The notes: generated from the letters alone by a model not told the origin. DNA of 34,770 bases from an uncultured Pseudomonadota bacterium (GCA_902826575.1 CADEFJ010000002.1:1-34770), one strand, 5' to 3'. Positions 1 to 8,602 are shown, counted from the stretch's first letter. Program-made: numbers and translations.

Positions 1-106
1 GGCCCCGCGGCTGGCCGCCGAGGTGGCGTCCGAGCCCGCCCCGGGGCTTCACTAGGGGTATCCCGGGCAGCTTGCCGCCGGCCCCGGGCTGTGTAGTAAT
101 CACCCC

Positions 107-1327
107 ATGCAGGTCAGATCCCGCACCGTTCTCGCACTGGCTACCGGGGCCATCCTCGGCTTTTCGGCGTCGATGACCGGCAACGTGCTCGCCGACCTGC
201 GTCCGGGCGCCGCGCGCCCCGTCGAAGCATTGCCCTGGGAAGATGCGCGCCTGCTCGCCGAAGTGCTGGAGCGGGTGAAGCGCGACTACGTCGATGGCGT
301 CGACGACCACGCGCTGATGGAAAACGCGGTGCGCGGCATGGTGAGCGCGCTCGACCCGCACTCGGCGTTCCTCGACGCCGACGAATACGACGAAATCCGC
401 GCGAGCACCACCGGCACTTATCCGGGAGTCGGCATCGAAGTGGCCGCCGAGCCCGAAGGCATCAAGGTGCTGCGACCGATCGAAGGCTCGCCCGCCTATC
501 GCGCCGGCATCCAGTCGGGCGACCTGATCGTTGCGATCGACGGCGAGGAAATCGGCGTGGACCTCGACCAGGCGATCCAGCGCATGCGCGGTCCGGCGGG
601 CAGCCGCATCACGCTCACGCTCGCGCGCACCGGTGCGCCCTCGCCGATCGACGTGGCATTGCAGCGCGCGCAGGTGGCGGTCCACAGCGTCGAGCACGCC
701 ATGCTCGAGCCCGGCTACGGCTACCTGCGCATCTCCAATTTCAGCGAGACCACCGCCGAAGATGTCGAGCGCGCCATCGCCGATCTCGGGCGCACGTCGA
801 ACGGTGCGCTGTCGGGCCTGGTGCTCGACCTGCGCAACAACCCGGGCGGCGTGCTCGAGGCCGCGGTCGAAGTAAGCGACCTGTTCCTCGACTCCGGCAT
901 CATCGTGACGGCCGAGGGCCGCACCACCGATTCGCGCTTCCGCATGGAAGCGTCGCCGGGCGACGAACTCGCGGGCGCGCGCATGGCGGTACTGGTGAAC
1001 GGCGCGTCGGCATCGGCCGCCGAGATCCTCGCCGGTGCGCTCAAGGATCACCATCGCGCGGTGCTCGTGGGACGCACCACCTACGGCAAAGGCTCCGTGC
1101 AGACCGTCATGCCGTTGTCGAACGGCCGCGCCATCAAGCTCACCACCTCGCGCTATTTCACGCCCTCGGGCGCATCGATCCAGGAAAAGGGCATCACGCC
1201 CGACGTGCTGATCGACGGCAAGGAAACGCCACCCGGTCCCCCCGCCAGTTTCGCGACCGATCGCGAAGTCCGCGTGGCGCTCGATACACTGAAGTCGGGC
1301 AGCCGCCTCGCGCGCGCCGATCACTGA
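107..1327 (+). CDS. ctpA: S41 family carboxyl-terminal processing protease (CtpA/Prc-like)
   Basis: A periplasmic serine protease that trims or degrades envelope proteins from their C-terminus. The N-terminus (residues 1 to about 29) is a signal peptide or signal anchor with a hydrophobic core ending in NVLA. A PDZ domain spans roughly residues 105-178 (YPGVGIEV...GSPAYRAGI...GDLIVAIDG). The S41 catalytic domain follows. The Ser-Lys dyad is visible as S303 in NGASASAAEI and K328 in TYGKGSVQT, 25 residues apart as in CtpB and Prc. Its 406 residues put it among the compact CTPs rather than the long E. coli Prc. The ATG at 107 directly precedes the signal sequence. dedA starts 3 bp after the stop, so the two are probably co-transcribed. 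Substrates cannot be told from sequence. Confidence 0.93.
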   Translation: MQVRSRTVLALATGAILGFSASMTGNVLADLRPGAARPVEALPWEDARLLAEVLERVKRDYVDGVDDHALMENAVRGMVSALDPHSAFLDADEYDEIRASTTGTYPGVGIEVAAEPEGIKVLRPIEGSPAYRAGIQSGDLIVAIDGEEIGVDLDQAIQRMRGPAGSRITLTLARTGAPSPIDVALQRAQVAVHSVEHAMLEPGYGYLRISNFSETTAEDVERAIADLGRTSNGALSGLVLDLRNNPGGVLEAAVEVSDLFLDSGIIVTAEGRTTDSRFRMEASPGDELAGARMAVLVNGASASAAEILAGALKDHHRAVLVGRTTYGKGSVQTVMPLSNGRAIKLTTSRYFTPSGASIQEKGITPDVLIDGKETPPGPPASFATDREVRVALDTLKSGSRLARADH

Positions 1328-1330
1328 TCT

Positions 1331-1987
1331 TTGGAATTCCTGCAGCTGCTGATCGATTTCGTGCTGCACCTCGACCGTCATCTGGTCGAGTTGCTGGTGC
1401 GCTTCGACGTGTGGATCTACGCGATCCTTTTCCTGATCATCTTCGCCGAGACCGGTCTCGTCGTGACCCCATTCCTGCCGGGGGACTCGCTGTTGTTCGC
1501 GGTGGGCGCGCTCGCGGCGGTCGATACCAGCGGGACGCTCGACCCGACCATCGCCGCCGTGCTGCTGGCATGCGCCGCCATACTCGGCAACACGACGAAT
1601 TACGCCATCGGTGCGCGCATCGGGCCGCCGGCGTTCAGCGGCCGCTATCGCCTGCTGAAGCTCGAATACCTGCATCGCACCGAGGACTTCTTCCGCCGCT
1701 ACGGGCCGATGACGATCGTGCTGTCACGCTTCGTGCCGATCGTGCGCACCTTCGCGCCGTTCGTCGCGGGCGTCGGTCGCATGCCTTACGCGCGCTTCCA
1801 GGCCTACAACATCGCGGGCGGCACGAGCTGGGTCGTGCTGTTCGTTGTCGCGGGCTACCTGTTCGGCAACCTGCCGTGGATCAAGCAGAACTTCGGACTG
1901 GTGACGATCCTGATCGTCGTCGTGTCGATGCTGCCGATGGCAGCCATGGCCCTGCGCGCCAGGCGCGAGCGCGCAGCGCGCCATTGA
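1331..1987 (+). CDS. dedA: DedA family membrane protein
   Basis: A polytopic inner-membrane protein of the DedA/SNARE-associated family, members of which move undecaprenyl phosphate and other phospholipids across the membrane. The N-terminal third is very close to E. coli DedA as I recall it (IDFVLHLDRHL, ETGLVVTPFLPGDSLLF at 40-56). The re-entrant arginine motif is present as LSRFVPIVRTFAP, with R133 and R139 at the positions of the essential arginines of YqjA. The start is a TTG three bases after the ctpA stop. It is supported because the family's N-terminus begins exactly there (MEFLQLLIDF). The 3' end converges on the MFS gene, leaving 18 bp. The transported lipid is inferred from the family only. 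Confidence 0.92.
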   Translation: MEFLQLLIDFVLHLDRHLVELLVRFDVWIYAILFLIIFAETGLVVTPFLPGDSLLFAVGALAAVDTSGTLDPTIAAVLLACAAILGNTTNYAIGARIGPPAFSGRYRLLKLEYLHRTEDFFRRYGPMTIVLSRFVPIVRTFAPFVAGVGRMPYARFQAYNIAGGTSWVVLFVVAGYLFGNLPWIKQNFGLVTILIVVVSMLPMAAMALRARRERAARH

Positions 1988-2005
1988 GTGCGTCGGCGGT
2001 GAGCC

Positions 2006-3331
2006 TCATGGCCCCGCGTTGGACACGCTGGCTCGGTAGTGCCGGGCACCCATGAGCAGCGCGGCGATGCCGATCACCCCGTAGACGGCGGACGTGATGG
2101 CCATGCTGCTGCCGACCTGCTTTGGGTCGCCGAACACCCGGTCGGTCAGCAGGCCGACCGTTACCGGCCCGAGCAGCAGGCCGGAGAGATTCTTGACGAT
2201 CCAGTACAGCGCCGTTGCCTGCGCCCGGATCTGGTTCGGGCTCAGCATGACGAGCGCGACCGCCCCGGTCGCCGACGCTGCCGACGCAGCCAGCACCATC
2301 GCTGCAAACAGCGCGAGTACCATGAACGGCGTGCCGACGATCGGGTAGAGCGTGCCGAAAATAACCATCAGCACAATGCCCACCACGGTCACTCTCATCG
2401 CCGCATCAGCTTGCCCGGCCCGCGAGAGACGATCCGACATCGCGCCACCCAGCATCGTGCCCAGGGGTCCGCAGATCAGCAGCACCAGGCCCAGGGAGAG
2501 GCCGATATCAGCGATGCCCCAACCCCAGCGCCGTTGGAAAAGGACGACGTTCCACGAGGCGACGTAACCGATGATCGTGTTGGCGCTCAGCCCGATCGTC
2601 AGCGAGGAATAGGCCTGCCAGTGCTGACGGATGTAGCCCATGGCCCTCGCGACGGATTCGCGCGCCGTGGTGGCTTCGAGCGCATGATTCACGTCCTGCC
2701 GGGCGGGCTCGCGGATGATCGCGATCAGCACCGCCAGCAGCAGGCCCGGCAGACCGACGACCAGGAATGCGGCCTGCCAGGGCTGGACGATTCCGAGCAC
2801 CGGGATTTCGATTGGCGGTCGGGCAAGCAGCGGCTCGAGCAGCTGCCCGCCGATCAGATACGCAAGGGCGCTGCCCAGCGAGATGCCCATCATGTAGACG
2901 CTGATCGGCCGCGCGCGCCGCTCGCGCGGGAAGCAGTCGCTGATCATCGACAGGGCGGCCGGTGTGAGGGTCGCCTCGCCAACGCCGACCCCCACGCGCG
3001 CTGCGAACAGCTGTCTGAAATCCCGCGCCAGCCCGCACAGTGCGGTCATGATGCACCACACCGTAATGCCGGCGGCGATGATGACCTTGCGGCTCTTGCG
3101 GTCGGCCAGCAATCCTGCCGGGTAGCCCAGTGTCACGTAGAACACGGCGAAAGCCGGGCCGAGGAGCAGGCCTACCTGCGTGTCGGAAAGTTCGAGCGCT
3201 TCCTTGATCGGCTCGATCAGCAGCGCGAGTATCTGCCGATCGAGGAAGGATATGATGTACGCGAGGGTCAGAACCGTGACGATGGCCCAGGCACGCGCCG
3301 CGGACGGATAGGCCACTGCGTTGCGGTTCAT
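2006..3331 (-). CDS. MFS transporter, spinster-like
   Basis: A 12-TM major facilitator of about 441 residues. The opening helix with YIISFLDRQILALLIEPIK and the loop GYPAGLLADRKSRK are typical of the bacterial MFS branch related to spinster and hexuronate/aromatic acid carriers. The start chosen is the ATG at 3331 (MNRNAVAYPS). An in-frame start at 3397 would add 22 charged residues and overlap the preceding gene. It is the last gene of a three-gene run (nitrilase-fold protein, SDR, MFS) on the minus strand, 43 bp after the SDR stop. It plausibly carries the compound those proteins act on. The substrate is unknown. Confidence 0.85.
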   Translation of the reverse strand: MNRNAVAYPSAARAWAIVTVLTLAYIISFLDRQILALLIEPIKEALELSDTQVGLLLGPAFAVFYVTLGYPAGLLADRKSRKVIIAAGITVWCIMTALCGLARDFRQLFAARVGVGVGEATLTPAALSMISDCFPRERRARPISVYMMGISLGSALAYLIGGQLLEPLLARPPIEIPVLGIVQPWQAAFLVVGLPGLLLAVLIAIIREPARQDVNHALEATTARESVARAMGYIRQHWQAYSSLTIGLSANTIIGYVASWNVVLFQRRWGWGIADIGLSLGLVLLICGPLGTMLGGAMSDRLSRAGQADAAMRVTVVGIVLMVIFGTLYPIVGTPFMVLALFAAMVLAASAASATGAVALVMLSPNQIRAQATALYWIVKNLSGLLLGPVTVGLLTDRVFGDPKQVGSSMAITSAVYGVIGIAALLMGARHYRASVSNAGP

Positions 3332-3374
3332 GCCGGGGACTGCGCCTTGCGCTCGCGCACGGCCTCGCTCTTCA

Positions 3375-4112
3375 TCACGCGCTGCCAATCGGGACACCGC
3401 CCGCGGCGTGCGGATTGGTCTGGCGCGTGACGATGGGGAGCTCGGAGCCGTCCGGTTCGAAGAACTTGCCCGAATCCGCGAGCTGCAGCCGTTCGATCAG
3501 CGAAAACAGCCTTCCGGAGCTCTCCTCGACGGTGAATGTGCCGCGTCCGCGCGTCGCATCGGTCTGCACGAACCCGGGATGCCCGCAGGCCACGCACACG
3601 CCGCGTTCGCGCAGCAGCAGTGCGAGCTGGAGCACCACCTGGTTCAGTGCCGACTTTGAACTCCGATAGGCAATCAGTCCCGGCGCAGGTTCGGGGCCGA
3701 CCCTGCTCGACACGAAGTACATGATGCGGCGTTGACTGCGCGCCACGTGATCGCCGAACGCCTCCGCGAGCCGCAGCTGGGCGAACGTGTTCACGCGCAT
3801 CATCGCGGCCCAGTCGTCGTAGTCGGTCTGCCCGAATCCGCGATCGGAAACGCTGGTAGCCGCGGCGTTGCCGATCAACACGTCGATCGGGCGCTCGCCG
3901 ATGCTTCGCGCACATGCATCGATCGAGCCGAAGTCCGACAGGTCGAGACGCTCGACCGAAAGCCGGTCCTCGTGCCCGCTGCGCAGTGCCACCAGTGGGG
4001 CCGCGCTGGTGTCGCGCACTGCGGCGATCACGTCCCAGCCGGCGTCCAGGAAACGCCTGGCCAGACCGAGTCCAAGTCCGCGCGCGGCGCCGGTAATCAG
4101 GGCAGTCGGCAT
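3375..4112 (-). CDS. Short-chain dehydrogenase/reductase
   Basis: A 245-residue classical SDR using NAD(P)H. The cofactor-binding glycine motif is TGAARGLG at 7-14, the NAA motif is at 82-84, the catalytic serine is S135 or S136 in YFVSSRVG, and the YxxxK pair is Y149/K153 in AYRSSKSALNQ. A conserved PGFVQTD follows in the substrate half. It resembles the C-factor-like SDR group. It starts 3 bp after the stop of the nitrilase-fold gene, so translation is probably coupled. The MFS gene follows 43 bp on. The substrate cannot be deduced. Confidence 0.88.
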   Translation of the reverse strand: MPTALITGAARGLGLGLARRFLDAGWDVIAAVRDTSAAPLVALRSGHEDRLSVERLDLSDFGSIDACARSIGERPIDVLIGNAAATSVSDRGFGQTDYDDWAAMMRVNTFAQLRLAEAFGDHVARSQRRIMYFVSSRVGPEPAPGLIAYRSSKSALNQVVLQLALLLRERGVCVACGHPGFVQTDATRGRGTFTVEESSGRLFSLIERLQLADSGKFFEPDGSELPIVTRQTNPHAAGGVPIGSA

Positions 4113-4115
4113 TGC

Positions 4116-5150
4116 CTAGCTTTCCGGCTCGATGACGCCCAGGCTGCGCAGCCGGCCGATCACTTCGCGCTGCATCGACTTGAAGTGTTCGCGCGAAGGG
4201 GCAATGCCATCGAGGCTATTGGCTGGATAGAAGTCCTTGCGACTGTAGGTGTCCGCGTAGAGCTCCATCCGCATGCGCGAGAGGAAGTTGTTCATGCCCG
4301 GCCGGTTTCGATAGCGGCGCAGCGCCGCGATGTCGAGATCCGCGGCCGCGGCGGCGGATTCGCCCGGACCGGCCTCCACGAGTACGCGGCCCTGGAAATC
4401 TATGATCTTGGAAAGACCGTCGCAGGTAGCCTCGAGGTACGGCACGTTCTCTATCCCGGCGGTGTTGGCGGATACGACATACGCGAGATTCTCCGTCGCG
4501 CGGGCCCGCTTCGCGATGTCCTTCGGCGTGAGTCCCGTCGTCAAGGGCTCGGAACTCGGGTGGCACAGCACCTCGGCACCGCGCAGCACGAAGCAGCGGA
4601 CCAGCTCCGGATACTGGATTTCCTCGGAGGCGATGACCGCGAGGTTGCCTATCGGCGTACGTGCCACCGGGAAAATCGATTCCTTGCCGTAGAGATCGAG
4701 GTAACGGTCCCAGTAGTCGTGCGGAGTCGGCGAGAACATCGACGTCAGCCGACGGTAATTCAGGATGCGGGAGCCGCCGGCGTCGAAGACGAAACAAGCC
4801 TGGAAATAAATGCCGGGAAAATTTGCATCGGTCTCGTAGGCGTTGCCGCAGAGGTAAATTCCGTACTTGCTCGCCAGCCGGGCCAGGCTCTCGTACTCCG
4901 GCCCATCCGGATGCAATGCGGCGCGGTCCGCCCAATCCCCGATCGAGGTATCGATCGGGAATCCGGTGAGGATGTATTCCGGCAGCACGACCAGCGCGAC
5001 ATCGTCGCCGGCAATGATCTTCAGGCCGGACAATGCGCGATCGATGCGCGCGATGTTCACGGCGATGATTTCCCGCGCTGCCGCGGCATCGGCCGCGAAG
5101 TTGACCGGGTGGCACTTGAGCTGGAGCGCAACGGCTCGGTACTGCAACAT
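4116..5150 (-). CDS. Nitrilase-fold (CN-hydrolase) protein with altered catalytic triad
   Basis: A 344-residue protein of the carbon-nitrogen hydrolase fold. The general-base glutamate is present at E58 in VVLPEYILTGFP. The lysine position of the YRK/HRKL motif is arginine (R134 in NYRRLTSMF). The nucleophile position, Cys in the family pattern (ICDDGNYPE in aliphatic amidase AmiE), is serine (S175 in AVIASEEIQYPE). Two of three catalytic residues are therefore replaced, while the fold landmarks (PELVR, RGAEVL, LAYVVSAN) are intact. The start chosen is ATG 5150 (MLQYRAVALQL), which places the first beta strand at the usual distance. A GTG at 5192 would add 14 residues. It heads the run with SDR and MFS. 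It could be a non-catalytic homologue or a hydrolase with different chemistry. Confidence 0.82.
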   Translation of the reverse strand: MLQYRAVALQLKCHPVNFAADAAAAREIIAVNIARIDRALSGLKIIAGDDVALVVLPEYILTGFPIDTSIGDWADRAALHPDGPEYESLARLASKYGIYLCGNAYETDANFPGIYFQACFVFDAGGSRILNYRRLTSMFSPTPHDYWDRYLDLYGKESIFPVARTPIGNLAVIASEEIQYPELVRCFVLRGAEVLCHPSSEPLTTGLTPKDIAKRARATENLAYVVSANTAGIENVPYLEATCDGLSKIIDFQGRVLVEAGPGESAAAAADLDIAALRRYRNRPGMNNFLSRMRMELYADTYSRKDFYPANSLDGIAPSREHFKSMQREVIGRLRSLGVIEPES

Positions 5151-5342
5151 GGCGGGAAGTCTCGGGATCACTGCACGAAAGATTGACGGCACAGCCGTAT
5201 CGAGGCCCCGCCTGGTCTCATCTTAGATTGCCGGGAGCGCGGCGAGCACCAAATCAATCAATCTCGCCTTCCCGCGGGGGCACGCTTGCATCCGCCTGGC
5301 GGACCCGGTTGCACTCCGCCGTCAGCGTGAGCGCGGACGCCG

Positions 5343-5726
5343 CTATAGCGCCGCCCGCAGCGCGCCAATGAGCGCGCCGGCGGTGAGCGCGATCATCGGC
5401 AGGATCGACGCCATATAGCCCCAGTGGCGCTTGCCTGCCGCGCGCGTGTAGCCCGCGAAATAGCCGGCGCGGCCGAGCACGAACACGAAGCCGAGGCCCG
5501 CCGACCAGAGCGCATCGACATAGGTCGCGAAGATCAGCATCGCCGGAATCAGCACGATCAGCGATTCGAGCGTATTGGCCTGCACGCGGTAGTAGCGCTC
5601 GAACGCCTCGTTGCCCGTGGTGGCGGGAGCCGGCAACTTGTAGCGGCCACGCGCCCGCGCGACCGCGAAGCCGAAGAACAGATACTCGACCAGCGCAAGC
5701 GCTATCACTGCGTGTACCCATGCCAT
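5343..5726 (-). CDS. MAPEG family membrane protein
   Basis: A small integral membrane protein of 127 residues with four predicted helices. MAPEG members include microsomal glutathione S-transferases and eicosanoid-metabolising proteins, and bacterial homologues are mostly uncharacterised. The family pattern is visible in FERYYRVQANTLESLIV (helix 2, residues around 40-60) and in GRAGYFAGYTRAAGKRHWGY (residues around 85-105). The start chosen is ATG 5726 (MAWVHAVIALALVEY). It has a GGAG about 10 bases upstream and begins just before the first helix. It is transcribed away from the SRPBCC gene. Its 3' end is 192 bp upstream of the nitrilase-fold gene, and I see no clear promoter or terminator in that gap. 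Confidence 0.85.
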   Translation of the reverse strand: MAWVHAVIALALVEYLFFGFAVARARGRYKLPAPATTGNEAFERYYRVQANTLESLIVLIPAMLIFATYVDALWSAGLGFVFVLGRAGYFAGYTRAAGKRHWGYMASILPMIALTAGALIGALRAAL

Positions 5727-5786
5727 TTGCCTGATTCTCCGTGATCCGTCCGCCATGCCGCAACCGGCGGTGGCAGAATAGCGCGC

Positions 5787-6233
5787 ATGGCAGGCAAGTT
5801 GCGCGGCTACGCACACCGCATCGATATCAACGCCGACACGGCCCGTGTATGGCGGGCGCTTACCGAGCCGGCCGCGCTCGCGCGCTGGTGCGCGCCGGGC
5901 GCCACGATCAGGCCGCGTGCCGGCGGGAGCTTTCGCGCGAGCGTAGACCGCATCGGCGTGATCGATGCGCACATCGACGTGTTCGACGCGGGCCGCCGCC
6001 TGCGCCTGATCCACATGGAGCAGGACGACCTGCCGGCGCAAGGCGCCACGCTGATCGACGATTTCCTGCTCGAAGCCGACGGCGCCGCGACCATCGTCAG
6101 GCTGCTCGGTTCGGGCTTCCCGGACGACAAGATCTGGGATCCCTACTTCCTGCGCCTGCGCACGAGCTGGGAACGCGCGCTCGCGCGGCTCAAGGTCTAC
6201 CTCGACAAGAAAATGGATGCGGAGGCGAAATGA
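5787..6233 (+). CDS. SRPBCC (AHSA1/START-like) domain protein
   Basis: A cytoplasmic 148-residue single-domain protein of the Bet v1/SRPBCC helix-grip fold, in the activator-of-Hsp90-ATPase-like group. Family features are RVWRALTEPAALARWCAPG near the N-terminus, GGSFRASV, the central strand RRLRLIHMEQ, and a C-terminal helix SWERALARLKVYLD. Such proteins bind hydrophobic ligands in a deep cavity, and the specific role here is unknown. The ATG at 5787 gives the expected N-terminus. The stop overlaps the next gene's start (ATGA), so the pair is translationally coupled. Confidence 0.83.
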   Translation: MAGKLRGYAHRIDINADTARVWRALTEPAALARWCAPGATIRPRAGGSFRASVDRIGVIDAHIDVFDAGRRLRLIHMEQDDLPAQGATLIDDFLLEADGAATIVRLLGSGFPDDKIWDPYFLRLRTSWERALARLKVYLDKKMDAEAK

Positions 6234-6598
6234 CCGGCTTCATACTGCGTGCGCTGATTGCGGCTTGCGGACTCTGGCTCGCCTCGAGCTGGGTCGACGG
6301 CTTTTCCATCACGACGACGCCGACCCTGCTGATCGCCGCCGCGCTGCTCGGCGTCGCGAATGCTGTCATTCGCCCGATCGCGGTCATCCTCACTTTCCCG
6401 ATCACCATCGTCACGCTCGGCATCTTCCTGCTGGTGATCAACGCGGGGATGCTGGCCCTCGTGGCCTGGGTGTTGCCGGAGTTCTCGATCGCCGGCTTCT
6501 GGCCGGCGGTGCTGGGCGCCATCATCGTCAGCATCGTGTCGTGGATCGGCACGTGGTTCGTCGGCTCGAGCCTCAAGGTCGACACGCTGCGTCGCTGA
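6230..6598 (+). CDS. Phage-holin-4-superfamily/YvlD-like membrane protein
   Basis: A 122-residue protein with four predicted transmembrane segments. The first is near residues 4-20, with others around 31-50, 55-80 and 88-112. The pattern GVANAVIRPIAVILTFPITIVTLGIFLLVINAGML matches the YvlD/DUF360 family, which is widespread on bacterial chromosomes and is not evidence of a prophage. It starts inside the stop codon of the SRPBCC gene (ATGA overlap). It ends 2 bp from the convergent EamA gene, so there is no room for a terminator outside the coding sequences. The function is unknown. Confidence 0.85.
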   Translation: MTGFILRALIAACGLWLASSWVDGFSITTTPTLLIAAALLGVANAVIRPIAVILTFPITIVTLGIFLLVINAGMLALVAWVLPEFSIAGFWPAVLGAIIVSIVSWIGTWFVGSSLKVDTLRR

Positions 6599-6600
6599 GT

Positions 6601-7512
6601 TCAGCCCGGCGATTCGGGTGTCGCGATCTCTTCCGGCCAGTTGACGAGCACGACCCCGGCCAGGATCACCGCCATGCCGGCGAGTTCGATGCCGGTGAGG
6701 TGCTCGTCGAGCACCCACCAGCCGAGCAGTGTGGCCAGCGCCGGATTCACGTAGCCGTAGGTGGCCACTCGTGCCGGCGTGGTGTGCTGCGCGAGCCACG
6801 CGTAGGCCGTGTAGGCGAGGCAGGAGCTGAATACCGTCAGGTAGAACATGGCCATGAGCCCGATGGGCGACCAGGTCCATTCCCGGTGCTCGCCCAGGCC
6901 GAGGCCGATGGCGGTGAGGATCATGCCACCGGCAAACATCTGCAGGCCGGTGAACGCGAGGATGTCGAGGGACTTGCGCGCATTGCGGAAATAGATCGTG
7001 CCTGCCGCCCAGCCCACGCAGCCGGCCAGGATTGCGAGCTGCGGCAACACATTCGTGGTGACGAAGCCGTTCCGCGGCCAGACGATGGCCAGCGTGCCGA
7101 GGAAGCCGAGAGCGAGTCCGAGCGCGGTGCGTGCATCGATCGGGTGCCCGCGCGCGCCGTAGAGCCCGAAGATCGCGATCCAGAATGATGACGAGACATT
7201 GAGCAGCGCCGACTGGTTCGACGGCACCCATTGCATGGCCCACACGTTGGCGCCGTTCGATACGACGACCGAGAGCAGCGCCATGACGGCCAACTGCCGC
7301 AGGTCCGTGGCATCGAGCGCGATGCGCTGGCCGCGCGCGCGGGCGATCGCGGTCAGCGCAATGCCGGCAATGATGAAGCGGATGCCGGCAAACAGGAACG
7401 GTGGCAGGCGATGCACCCCGAGCGAGGTGAACAGGTAGCTCGAGCCCCACACGACGTAGACGATCGCGAAGCACACGATCATGCGCGTGCGGAAGGCGGC
7501 GTCGGCAGGCAT
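6601..7512 (-). CDS. EamA/DMT superfamily transporter
   Basis: A 303-residue inner-membrane protein with about ten helices arranged as two EamA repeats. The first repeat opens with IVYVVWGSSYLFTSLGV and RLPPFLFAGIRFIIAG. The second contains ILAGCVGWAAGTIYFRN and ends with PARVATYGYVNPALATLLGWWVLDE. It belongs to the drug/metabolite exporter superfamily (RhtA/YdcZ-like carriers of amino acids or small metabolites), and the substrate is unknown. It lies 24 bp after the GFA-type gene and is probably the last gene of the minus-strand run beginning with the OPT transporter. A second possible start is Met11. Confidence 0.87.
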   Translation of the reverse strand: MPADAAFRTRMIVCFAIVYVVWGSSYLFTSLGVHRLPPFLFAGIRFIIAGIALTAIARARGQRIALDATDLRQLAVMALLSVVVSNGANVWAMQWVPSNQSALLNVSSSFWIAIFGLYGARGHPIDARTALGLALGFLGTLAIVWPRNGFVTTNVLPQLAILAGCVGWAAGTIYFRNARKSLDILAFTGLQMFAGGMILTAIGLGLGEHREWTWSPIGLMAMFYLTVFSSCLAYTAYAWLAQHTTPARVATYGYVNPALATLLGWWVLDEHLTGIELAGMAVILAGVVLVNWPEEIATPESPG

Positions 7513-7536
7513 GGGCGGCGCGGTGCTGCGGCAGCT

Positions 7537-8025
7537 TCAGGCGTTGTACCGGGCCCGCGCGGCCTTGAAGCGCGCGAGGCTTGCGGCCGGCCACGTGGTG
7601 CGCGCGTCGTAGAATTCCGGTACGGCAAGCGCATCTGCCGGCAGCGCGACCCACGGCACTTTCGACGCGGTGTAGATGTGGATGTCGGGCTGCACCCGGT
7701 CGGGCTCGTCTAGCGAACCGACGCGTACGAAGCTGATCGCCGGCCCCGCGCCGGCGTAGTGGCTCCAGAGCGCGACGAAACAGTTGGGACAGCGCGCGAT
7801 GCGCTGGCCTTTGCCGCTGTGCGTCGGCGTGTCGACCATCAGCGGGGTGCCGGCGAGCAGCGTGACGCGATCGGCTTCGACCATGGCATTCAGCACGAAG
7901 GCGGAACCCGTTTCGCGCTGGCACCAGCGGCAGTGGCAGCAATGCACGTAGAGGGGCGATGCGGTCAGGCGGTAGCGCACCGCGCGGCAAGCGCAGCCGC
8001 CGTCCATCGCGAATTCATCGCTCAT
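7537..8025 (-). CDS. GFA-family (glutathione-dependent formaldehyde-activating enzyme-like) zinc protein
   Basis: A 162-residue protein of the GFA/Mss4-like fold. Zinc-ligand cysteines are visible as C11/C13 (GGCACRAVRY), C30/C32/C35 (CHCRWCQRETGSAF) and C79/C82 (ARCPNCF). The glycine that usually follows the second cysteine in GxCxCG is alanine or arginine here, a common variant. The true Gfa enzyme spontaneously adds formaldehyde to glutathione, but most homologues, this one included, cannot be assigned that activity. The ATG at 8025 overlaps the last 11 bases of the upstream methyltransferase gene, consistent with one mRNA. Confidence 0.85.
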   Translation of the reverse strand: MSDEFAMDGGCACRAVRYRLTASPLYVHCCHCRWCQRETGSAFVLNAMVEADRVTLLAGTPLMVDTPTHSGKGQRIARCPNCFVALWSHYAGAGPAISFVRVGSLDEPDRVQPDIHIYTASKVPWVALPADALAVPEFYDARTTWPAASLARFKAARARYNA

Positions 8026-8602
8026 GGTGGATCTCGCTGAAAAGCGGCAGCGTTTCGGCTGCGAGTGCGCCTTCGATCTCGAGCAGGCGGCGCTTGGTCG
8101 CGACGTGGCCGTGCGCCGAAAAGCCGCCGGGCCGATGACCGGCAGCGAGGACGCGGTGGCACGGAATGATGATCGGCAGTGGATTCTGTCCAAGCGCCTG
8201 GCCGACAGCGCGCGCGGCGCCGGGTTCGCCGAGGCGGGTCGCGATCTCACCGTAGCTGAGCGTGCTGCCGGCCGGGATTGCGCGCGCCACGTCATACACG
8301 CGCCGATTGAACGGCGGCACGCCGCGCAGGTCGAGTGCGGCAGCATCGAACTGCGCCGGCCGTCCCGCGAGCAGCGCGACGATTGCGTCGATCACGCACT
8401 GCACGGCCGGCGGCGACACTGACTCCTGCGCGCCGGGGTGGCGGCGCGCGATGCGCGCGCGCGTCGCGGCCGCGTCGGCCTCGGGCAACTGCACGCCGCA
8501 GATGCCGCGCGGGCTCCATGCGATGCCGCAGGTGCCAAGAGCCGTGTCGAAGATCGCAAACCCCAGGACGCCCCGGTCCGATTCCGCGGCATGCATGGTC
8601 AT
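8015..8602 (-). CDS. ogt: Methylated-DNA--protein-cysteine methyltransferase (Ogt type)
   Basis: A suicide DNA-repair protein that removes methyl groups from O6-methylguanine. The 195-residue protein has the C-terminal DNA-binding/active-site domain with FNRRVYDVARAIPAGSTLSYGEIA (wing helix, about 98-121), ARAVGQALGQNP, and the acceptor cysteine C148 in IIIPCHRVL. The N-terminal half is the poorly conserved ribonuclease-like domain. The start at 8602 forms an ATGA overlap with the stop of the DinB-like gene. A second ATG two codons later (8596) is also possible. No Ada-type regulatory domain is present. Confidence 0.9.
   Translation of the reverse strand: MTMHAAESDRGVLGFAIFDTALGTCGIAWSPRGICGVQLPEADAAATRARIARRHPGAQESVSPPAVQCVIDAIVALLAGRPAQFDAAALDLRGVPPFNRRVYDVARAIPAGSTLSYGEIATRLGEPGAARAVGQALGQNPLPIIIPCHRVLAAGHRPGGFSAHGHVATKRRLLEIEGALAAETLPLFSEIHHER

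Noticed and set aside
2-55. Eighteen in-frame codons ending in TAG before ctpA, possibly the tail of an upstream gene such as envC.
   Set aside because: Too short to identify, and no family-specific C-terminal motif is visible. It may be the end of a real gene but cannot be supported.
2039-3430. Long plus-strand frame opposite the MFS gene.
   Set aside because: It is an antisense shadow in GC-rich DNA, rich in Arg/His/Asp/Gln with no family pattern. The minus-strand MFS protein is clear.
6230-6598. The holin-like membrane protein as evidence of a prophage.
   Set aside because: The YvlD/phage-holin-4 family is common on bacterial chromosomes, and no phage structural, lysis or integrase gene is near.
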